From Candidatus Latescibacterota bacterium (GTDB lineage: Bacteria; Latescibacterota; UBA2968; GCA-2709665), in the NCBI GenBank assembly GCA_030746455.1, contig JASLMQ010000145.1, positions 1 through 5,972 on the forward strand: a stretch of 5,972 nt of DNA. The letters are read 5' to 3'. The translations under genes were made by a program, and so were the position numbers. Positions 1 to 4,656 of this stretch are shown here, in pieces (position 1 is the stretch's first letter; each line of letters opens with the position of its first letter). A model generated the notes under the pieces. That model saw only the letters and a list, made by a program, of their open reading frames with translations. It had not been told where the DNA came from and made no database searches.

Positions 1-741
1 GTGTGCGAGAGCGAATCCGTTCGTGAGTCGGATGGTGGCGCCCGTCTCTGTCTGAAACAACGCCGACTCGAGGTCGGTGGGCACCCGTCCTGGCATACCC
101 TTGTCCTCGACACCGAACCCGAAGGCGCTCACGATCCGGTCGCCCATCAGATGGAGCATCGGCCCCAGGGTGTGCGAGCAGTAGAGCAGCGGCGGCAGGT
201 CGGTCGCTCTCCACGCCGGCGTCGCATCCGGGTGCTTGTCCAGCTCCGAGTAAGGGACCCTCTCCCCGTCGTCGTAGAACATCAGGTCCCGGCAGTCGTG
301 GGTGTAGTCGCCTTCTGCGTAGACGATCTCTCCCAGCTTCCCCTCCTCGATAAGCTGCTTGAAGGCCATGGCCCATCCCATCCAGATGTAGTTCTCGGCG
401 AGCATGTACCGTCTTCCGGTGCGCGCCGCCGTCTCCACCACCTGGCGGGCCTCCTGGAGCGAGTAGACGCACGGGGTCTCCGTCAGGACATGCGCCCCCT
501 GTTCCATCGCGGCGACCGATTGCGCCGCATGCACGGGGCCGGGGCTGATCACGGCAACCACGTCGAGCCCGAAGCCGAGGAAGGGCTCGATCTCGGTGAA
601 CGTCTCCAGCCCTGAAAGGTCGGCCAACACCTTCTCATCGGGATCGCACACCGCGACCACGTCGCAGTGCTCGTTCGCCGCTAAGGCCTTGACGAAGAGC
701 TTGCCGCGATTCAGCCCGATCACGCCGCATCGCAGTCCCAT
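1..741 (-). CDS. Gfo/Idh/MocA-family oxidoreductase, C-terminus outside window
   Basis: 247 residues are visible, from the ATG at 741 to the window edge; family members usually have 330-400, so the C-terminal part is missing. The N-terminus is a Rossmann NAD(P)-binding fold: GVIGLNRG (residues 6-13) is the dinucleotide loop, VVAVCDPD (28-35) the second strand, and VVAVISPGPVHAAQSVAAMEQGAHVLTETP (61-90) the family hallmark region. The hallmark EKP tripeptide reads E88-T89-P90, so the usual catalytic lysine is threonine. Further on, YMLAENYIWM (112-121) and YCSHTLGPML (187-196) fit the alpha/beta substrate domain; the canonical GxHxxD motif is replaced by SHTLGP. Known members are mostly NAD(P)-dependent sugar or cyclitol dehydrogenases, cytoplasmic. 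The start is well supported: its A is the last base of the upstream stop (TGATG), and GGAGG lies at 749-753, seven bases before ATG, so translation is probably coupled to the aminotransferase. Family assignment is firm; dehydrogenase activity and substrate are not. Confidence 0.9.
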   Translation of the reverse strand, partial: MGLRCGVIGLNRGKLFVKALAANEHCDVVAVCDPDEKVLADLSGLETFTEIEPFLGFGLDVVAVISPGPVHAAQSVAAMEQGAHVLTETPCVYSLQEARQVVETAARTGRRYMLAENYIWMGWAMAFKQLIEEGKLGEIVYAEGDYTHDCRDLMFYDDGERVPYSELDKHPDATPAWRATDLPPLLYCSHTLGPMLHLMGDRIVSAFGFGVEDKGMPGRVPTDLESALFQTETGATIRLTNGFALAH

Positions 742-1895
742 CACTCTCCCTCCATCCTGGCTATCACCCGCCGGATCGCCCGGCACTCCGCCTTCACCTG
801 CGACGGCTTCTTCTCGATGAGACCAACCGTCATCACGCGCTTCAGGATGTCCGCGGCGACGGGCAGCTTGGTCTTCGCGGCACTGTATGAACCCTTGTAG
901 AACGGGCACCGCACCGGGCAATCCGTCTTGTGGTAGGCCGTCGACTTCCGGAAGATCGGGAACTCGGTGGCAGGCCGCTCCGTGAACTCGTATCTGAACG
1001 GCGCGCCCTCTTCTGCGGCGATCGCCTTGAACCGATCGTATTTCATCCCGTGCCCGTCGCCCTCCCACAGACACGCCCAGTTGTACCCGGCCTGTTCGGC
1101 CTGCTTCGGGACCGTCCGGTTGCGCAGCCACAGGCAGTCCGAAATCGCCTCGTTGTACATCTCGAGCGCGGCGTTGTACTCCTTCAGGTACTCCGGGAAG
1201 CGCTCAAGCTGCGCCAGGCCCACCGCCGCGGTCAGCTCGTTCATACGGAAGTTCAGCGTAAGGAACGACGGGCTTTCCCCCTTGAAGGCCCACTCGTTGT
1301 ACAACGCGTGGTGGAGGTCCTCCCTGTCGGTGACCATCACCCCGCCGTCGCCGGTACAGATGTGCTTCCCCTGCTGGAAGCTGAAACACCCCAGGTCTCC
1401 GAAAGTCCCGGCATGCTTTCCTCTCCAGCGGGCGCCGATCACGTGCGCGCAGTCCTCGATCATGAAGATCTTGTGCTTCCGACAGATGGCTCTCAGCGCG
1501 TCGAGCTCCGCACACAGCCCCCAGAGGTTGGTGACGATCAGCGCCTTCGTGTGCCGCGTAACCGCCTTCCTCACGGCGTCGGGATCCATCAGGTACGTAT
1601 CGTACTTCACGTCCACGAATCTGGGGACGCAGTTGAAGGACAGTGCCGCCACCCCGCCGAAGTGGACGAGCGGATCGCAGATCACCTCGTCTCCGCATCC
1701 CGCACCGGAGACCGACACCGCCTGGGCCAGGGCCGTCATCGCCGAGTTGCGGCAGATCCCGAATCTCGAGCCCGTGAAGGCGGCGAAGGCCTCGTCGAGC
1801 CGGGTGACGAATCCCCCCTGTCGCCACCCCAATTGCTTGCTCTTGAAGACCTCACGAAGGTTGCTGATTTCCAGTTGCCCGAAAGCCCTCGGCAT
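741..1895 (-). CDS. DegT/DnrJ/EryC1/StrS-family PLP-dependent aminotransferase
   Basis: This 384-residue protein has normal length for the sugar/cyclitol aminotransferase family, which transfers an amino group, usually from glutamate or glutamine, to a keto-sugar or keto-cyclitol using pyridoxal phosphate. Visible landmarks in 384-residue numbering: RNSAMTAL (49-56) in the cofactor phosphate region, FMIEDCAHVIGA (144-155) with D148 expected to pair with the PLP ring nitrogen, SFQQGKHICTGDGG (172-185) with K177 as the Schiff-base lysine, and NFRMNELTAAVGLAQLERF (215-233), the conserved segment that follows. The QQGKH form recalls inosose-type aminotransferases, but that is only a hint. I chose the ATG at 1895 because the family fold starts there and an AGGGA lies just upstream; a GTG at 1958 would add 21 residues but lies inside the stem of a hairpin, and an ATG at 1925 has no ribosome site. 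It overlaps the downstream Gfo/Idh/MocA gene by one base, so the two are probably one operon. Confidence 0.93.
   Translation of the reverse strand: MPRAFGQLEISNLREVFKSKQLGWRQGGFVTRLDEAFAAFTGSRFGICRNSAMTALAQAVSVSGAGCGDEVICDPLVHFGGVAALSFNCVPRFVDVKYDTYLMDPDAVRKAVTRHTKALIVTNLWGLCAELDALRAICRKHKIFMIEDCAHVIGARWRGKHAGTFGDLGCFSFQQGKHICTGDGGVMVTDREDLHHALYNEWAFKGESPSFLTLNFRMNELTAAVGLAQLERFPEYLKEYNAALEMYNEAISDCLWLRNRTVPKQAEQAGYNWACLWEGDGHGMKYDRFKAIAAEEGAPFRYEFTERPATEFPIFRKSTAYHKTDCPVRCPFYKGSYSAAKTKLPVAADILKRVMTVGLIEKKPSQVKAECRAIRRVIARMEGE
749..753 (-). promoter_or_regulatory. Ribosome binding site of the Gfo/Idh/MocA gene
   Basis: GGAGG on the minus strand lies inside the last codons of the aminotransferase, seven bases before the ATG at 741. 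With the TGATG stop-start overlap it fixes the start of the downstream gene and indicates translational coupling. Confidence 0.75.
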
Positions 1896-1936
1896 GTTCG
1901 GTCCCTTTCCCTGGCGTGAACCCATCCCCGCGTACA

Positions 1937-1996
1937 GAGAACAAAGCAAAGAAGCCACCCCTTCCCGTGGTATTCCGTCCTAAGGAAGGGGTGGCT
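1937..1996 (-). terminator. Probable intrinsic terminator or attenuator after the regulator gene
   Basis: A perfect 13-base inverted repeat, AGCCACCCCTTCC at 1953-1965 and GGAAGGGGTGGCT at 1984-1996, encloses an 18-base loop. Read on the minus strand, the stem is followed by an interrupted T-rich run at about 1952-1937 (7 of the first 10 bases are T). On the plus strand no T run follows, so polarity agrees with transcription of the regulator gene, whose stop lies 82 bases upstream. It could end regulator transcripts, or act as an attenuator in the leader of the aminotransferase gene that starts 58 bases beyond the stem. The broken T run and long loop make termination efficiency uncertain. Confidence 0.6.
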
Positions 1997-2078
1997 ATCG
2001 ACTGGGCTACTCATGGAGCCCTTTACGTTCATGATATGTGAGCGGGCAACGCCCCACGGTACGGCCCCCGGCTCAGGC

Positions 2079-2825
2079 TCAGTCTTGCGGCGCCAACGAC
2101 CCTTGCCCCTCCGCGACCATAAGCACCCTGGCAACGTGGGTATGCATCAGCCGCATCGCCTTCAGCCCGTCCCGGTCCCGAAGAGCCTCGATGATGCCGC
2201 GGTGCTCCGCCATCGTCACCGGATTTCCTCGACTCCGGGACAGCCTGTCAGGGTCCTTGTAGTACTTGTATCGGAGGCTTTCCGTAAGAAGGGAATCCTG
2301 CTGCCGGATGAGCTCATTGTGCGTCACCCTAAGAAGGCAGCGGTGGAACCGGATCTCGTCGGCGGCAAGACTCTCCCCCCGCTCCACCTTGGGGGTCATC
2401 TCCTCTACGATAGCTTCCAGCTCGGCAAGATCCTCCTGCGTCGCATGCTGGGCAGCCACGCACATCGCCCCCACCTCGATTGCGCAACGGATCTCGTAGA
2501 GGTCGGTGGGCGATTGGGAGGCCAGAAACGGGAGGACCTCATCCTCCTCCAGCAGTCCACGGTCGAAAAATTGCACGAAAGCACCCCGACCGTGCTCCTT
2601 GACGATGATGCCCTGCCCCGATAGGATACCCAGAGCCTCACGCACCACCCGGTGACTCACACCGAGCGCGGCCGTCAGCTCACGCTCTGAAGGAAGCTTG
2701 TCTCCCTCGGCGAGTCCCTCGACAAGGATGAACCGCTTCAGGATGGCGACGACTTCCTGGGCAAGGGTCTTCTTGGAGACCGGCCCCAGGATTGCCGGCC
2801 CGCCGTTCTTGAGAACACTTGTCAT
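2079..2825 (-). CDS. GntR-family transcriptional regulator, FadR subfamily (FCD domain)
   Basis: This 248-residue protein is typical in length for FadR-type regulators. After a short N-terminal extension, residues about 18-85 form the GntR winged helix-turn-helix; LPSERELTAALGVSHRVVREAL (44-65) is the signature, and GRGAFV (79-84) ends the wing. Residues about 107-235 form the all-helical FCD effector domain. Its expected metal site can be placed at D156/E157, H161 (in EIRFH), H208 (in AEHRGIIEAL) and H230 (in MHTHV); the first ligand position, usually aspartate, aligns with E157. Known FCD regulators bind sugar acids, lactate or other carboxylates and mostly repress neighbouring genes. The ATG at 2825 is the first possible one: an in-frame TAG lies four codons upstream. 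There is no ribosome site, but a good promoter ends just before it, implying a near-leaderless mRNA. It probably controls the flanking flavoprotein and/or aminotransferase genes and itself; the target is inferred from position only. Confidence 0.93.
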   Translation of the reverse strand: MTSVLKNGGPAILGPVSKKTLAQEVVAILKRFILVEGLAEGDKLPSERELTAALGVSHRVVREALGILSGQGIIVKEHGRGAFVQFFDRGLLEEDEVLPFLASQSPTDLYEIRCAIEVGAMCVAAQHATQEDLAELEAIVEEMTPKVERGESLAADEIRFHRCLLRVTHNELIRQQDSLLTESLRYKYYKDPDRLSRSRGNPVTMAEHRGIIEALRDRDGLKAMRLMHTHVARVLMVAEGQGSLAPQD

Positions 2826-2834
2826 GATGGTAAC

Positions 2835-2864
2835 AATCTAACGTCACGGGCAGGGGTGTGTCAA
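2835..2864 (-). promoter_or_regulatory. Sigma-70-type promoter of the GntR regulator
   Basis: On the minus strand a perfect -35 box TTGACA (2864-2859) is followed after 18 bases by TAGATT (2840-2835), four of six matches to the -10 consensus. Transcription would begin near 2827-2829, leaving only about 2-4 bases before the ATG at 2825. This places the promoter exactly in the 115-base gap before the regulator gene. Confidence 0.6.
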
Positions 2865-2876
2865 CGCTTTTCGATC

Positions 2877-2897
2877 GCCTGCCGCCTGTGGCCTGCC
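2877..2897. repeat. Three tandem 7-base repeats upstream of the regulator promoter
   Basis: Three adjacent heptamers on the plus strand: GCCTGCC (2877-2883), GCCTGTG (2884-2890) and GCCTGCC (2891-2897). They lie 12 bases upstream of the -35 box in the transcribed direction. A second short direct repeat, AGCGCGT at 2904-2910 and 2913-2919, follows. Either could be a protein-binding array or plain sequence slippage. Confidence 0.5.
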
Positions 2898-2940
2898 CAC
2901 CGTAGCGCGTCAAGCGCGTAGGGGGGTCCCGCGGTAGACT

Positions 2941-4389
2941 TCACGCCAGCCCGAGCTCTTGCAGCCTTGCCTCATCTCCGAGATAGTAGCCGGCCTCGAT
3001 CGCGGCCCTCTGGAGCTCCTTCACCTCCAGCGCCTTGGGCGTTGTGCCGTTCCTCGCCGACAGGGCGGCGGCGATCCCACCCAGCTCGCCCATGTGCATG
3101 CCCTTGGTTCGTCCCCGGATAATCGTGTCCGGGATCCCCGAAGCACTGCGGCCCACGGCGATCAGGCCCGCCAGCTCCTTGGGCAGCATACACCGGTAGG
3201 GCAGGTCGGTCCAATCACCGTGGCCCAGCTCAACGTCCTTGCCACCACTGACGTGGCCGAAGATGAAGAGCACGTCCGGAAATCGGCGGCCCTGCTCGAA
3301 ATCGTCCAGCGTCACCGTGTGCTCGCCCTCGATGCAGGGCCCGCCCCTGGACCCGAAATAGGGCGCGACGGCCAGCAGATAGGCACCCTCGAAGCCCGGC
3401 ACGTAATTCCTGTAGAACTCCACCGTCTCGAAGATCGCCATCCGGGCGACGGCCTCGGCGCGCGACACCTGCACGCCGTCGGCCATGTCCACCCGAACGA
3501 AACCCGTGCATCGGTGGGCGATGCCGGGGTCTGGAGACGGCCACGTGTCCAGGACAGACACGTCTCCGTAGCCGTCGATGTCCATTCTGAACAGGCCGCC
3601 GCCCAGCAGGGCTCTGTTGTCGTCGGCCTCCCACGCACGCCGGAGGTGGGGCGCCAGGTAGGCCCGTCGCTCGTTCAACGTCCCCACCGTGTCCTTCGCC
3701 CACTCGAGGTCCGCTTCGGCCGGCTGTTGCTCTCTCGCCCGCTCCCAGCGATCGGAGTCCACGCCGCCGACCGTGTAGTAGAGGCCCGCACCCGTGGGCG
3801 AGTGGTGGTCCACCTCCGTGTACTCCGGCCTCGGGTAGAGGACTGGCCCCCCCGCCCGCCGCGCCACGTCGGCCTCGCCCGTCGCATCGATGACCACCTT
3901 GGCGCGCACCGCCTGACGACCGGACTTGGTCTCGACAAACAGGCCGGTCACACGGTTGCCTTCCATGATCGGATCGGACGCGTAGGCCGACAGCAGCATC
4001 TTGACCCCGGCCTCCTCCATCATCTTCATCGCAAGGTACGACGCCACGTTGGCGTTCACGAGGTTCCCCGCCGACCGACCGCACAGCTCCGCGTGCCGAT
4101 CCAAGTACTCCTTCGGAATCCCTGTCAGACCGCCGTACACGTGCGTCATCACCGGCCGACCGCTTGGACCGGTCACGTCCTTCGGATAGATACCACCCGC
4201 GTTGATCATCCCGGGACCGATGTTGCCGCCCGGATAGCCGAAACGGTCGATCAGCACCGTCTCCGCGCCCTGGCGCGCCGCGCCCAGCGCGGCGAAGACG
4301 CCGGCGACGCCTCCTCCCGCCACGGCCACATCCACGTCGTAGACCACGTCGCGTTCTCTCTCGGGTTCAACCATCCGTTCATTCTGCAT
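2941..4389 (-). CDS. FAD-dependent oxidoreductase (FAD_oxidored type), complete
   Basis: The protein has 482 residues. DVDVAVAGGGVAGVFAALGAARQGAETVLIDR (18-49) is the FAD-binding Rossmann unit, with G25-x-G27-x-x-G30 for the phosphates and D48 for the ribose. YPGGNIGPGM (52-61) follows where this class carries a glycine-rich loop, VVIDATGEADVARRAG (165-180) is the second FAD motif, and LIAVGRSASG (409-418) plus MGELGGIAAALSA (433-445) form the C-terminal FAD contacts. No signal peptide or membrane segment is seen, so it is probably cytoplasmic. Family members are flavin oxidoreductases of mostly unknown substrate, related to the fumarate reductase/succinate dehydrogenase flavoprotein group. 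An AGGGA at 4398-4402 supports the ATG at 4389; an alternative ATG at 4374 would remove five residues. It lies 267 bases after a divergent paralogue and 115 bases before the regulator. The segment GSRGGPCIEGEHTVT (346-360) sits where many relatives have an arginine-rich RESRRI-type motif. Substrate unknown. Confidence 0.92.
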   Translation of the reverse strand: MQNERMVEPERERDVVYDVDVAVAGGGVAGVFAALGAARQGAETVLIDRFGYPGGNIGPGMINAGGIYPKDVTGPSGRPVMTHVYGGLTGIPKEYLDRHAELCGRSAGNLVNANVASYLAMKMMEEAGVKMLLSAYASDPIMEGNRVTGLFVETKSGRQAVRAKVVIDATGEADVARRAGGPVLYPRPEYTEVDHHSPTGAGLYYTVGGVDSDRWERAREQQPAEADLEWAKDTVGTLNERRAYLAPHLRRAWEADDNRALLGGGLFRMDIDGYGDVSVLDTWPSPDPGIAHRCTGFVRVDMADGVQVSRAEAVARMAIFETVEFYRNYVPGFEGAYLLAVAPYFGSRGGPCIEGEHTVTLDDFEQGRRFPDVLFIFGHVSGGKDVELGHGDWTDLPYRCMLPKELAGLIAVGRSASGIPDTIIRGRTKGMHMGELGGIAAALSARNGTTPKALEVKELQRAAIEAGYYLGDEARLQELGLA

Positions 4390-4419
4390 TTTGCGTTTCC
4401 CTGCCTCTCCTCGGCCTCC

Positions 4420-4458
4420 TCAGTCCAGTCCCAGTCCCTTCAGCCTCGCCCCGTCCCC
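4420..4458 (-). pseudogene. Possible C-terminal remnant of a third flavoprotein gene
   Basis: Read on the minus strand, these 13 codons give GDGARLKGLGLD followed by TGA. The complete flavoprotein ends GDEARLQELGLA-stop and the partial one ends GEEKRLKELGLG-stop. The remnant shares G, D, A, R, L, L, G, L and the stop with the first of these, in register and without gaps. Upstream of the first glycine the similarity stops and repeat-like DNA begins. It has no start or body and cannot be functional. The match is short and both relatives have C-rich tails on the plus strand, so coincidence or a small duplication of a gene end remain possible. Confidence 0.45.
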
Positions 4459-4479
4459 AGTCAACACTGAATCAAGAAC

Positions 4480-4519
4480 CGAATATCGAATGTCGAACAA
4501 GCAACTCCGAATGTCGAAC
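4480..4519. repeat. Degenerate CGAATGTCGAAC short repeats
   Basis: CGAATGTCGAAC occurs at 4487-4498 and again at 4508-4519, exactly 21 bases apart, and the first copy is preceded by a partial unit CGAATAT (4480-4486). The sequence is AT-richer than the surrounding genes and is followed by CGGGAAGCCCG (4519-4529), a small hairpin, and by more ATTC/GAAT-like motifs to about 4576. It resembles the GAAT/TCGAA-type interspersed intergenic repeats I associate with some Planctomycetes and Verrucomicrobia relatives; that comparison is from memory. Confidence 0.6.
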
Positions 4520-4601
4520 GGGAAGCCCGCCTCGCCTTCGTCATTCTACATTGCCTGTTCGATAATCATCATTCGCTTTTGCACCCGTGCCGTCAGCCGT
4601 C

Positions 4602-4625
4602 GTCCGTGGTCAGTGGTCCGTCGTC
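4602..4625. repeat. GTCCGTGGTC-type short direct repeats
   Basis: GTCCGTGGTC (4602-4611) and GTCCGTCGTC (4616-4625) are near-identical decamers separated by AGTG, with related CGTCAGCCGTC just before (4591-4601). It is a second repeat family, different in sequence from the GAATGTCGAA units about 80 bases away in the same spacer. Confidence 0.5.
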
Positions 4626-4626
4626 A

Positions 4627-4651
4627 ACCCTCCGAAGCGGCGAAGGAGGGT
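4627..4651 (-). other. Hairpin directly after the partial flavoprotein gene
   Basis: ACCCTCC (4627-4633) and GGAGGGT (4645-4651) form a perfect 7-base stem with an 11-base loop, beginning five bases beyond the stop of the upstream flavoprotein gene in the minus direction. No T run follows, so it is not a convincing intrinsic terminator. It may stabilise the mRNA 3' end or belong to the neighbouring repeat material. Confidence 0.4.
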
Positions 4652-4656
4652 CCCTC

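Noticed and set aside
741..1958. A GTG start at 1958 for the aminotransferase, adding 21 residues
   Set aside because: It falls in the stem of the 13-base hairpin, has no properly spaced ribosome site, and the extra residues do not belong to the family fold.
930..1983. Two long plus-strand open frames opposite the aminotransferase gene
   Set aside because: No family motif in either translation, and both are fully antisense to a protein with an intact PLP site.
1736..2134. A minus-strand open frame through the regulator-aminotransferase gap, considered as a leader peptide gene
   Set aside because: It overlaps both genes out of frame, crosses the hairpin, lacks a ribosome site, and shows no run of regulatory codons.
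2827..2836. A compact GntR/FadR operator of the TNGTNNNACNA kind at TGGTAACAA
   Set aside because: The half-sites are only one base apart instead of the usual wider spacing and pair imperfectly; the broader palindrome at 2819-2836 was kept only as a weak candidate.
2959..4470. A 503-codon open frame on the plus strand opposite the complete flavoprotein gene
   Set aside because: Its translation is rich in R, H, P and V with no recognisable domain, while the minus-strand frame has clear FAD motifs. Long antisense frames are expected opposite GC-rich genes.
4480..4626. Repeats in the flavoprotein spacer as a CRISPR array
   Set aside because: Units are only 10-12 bases, degenerate and nearly adjacent; there are no regular 25-40 base repeats or spacers.
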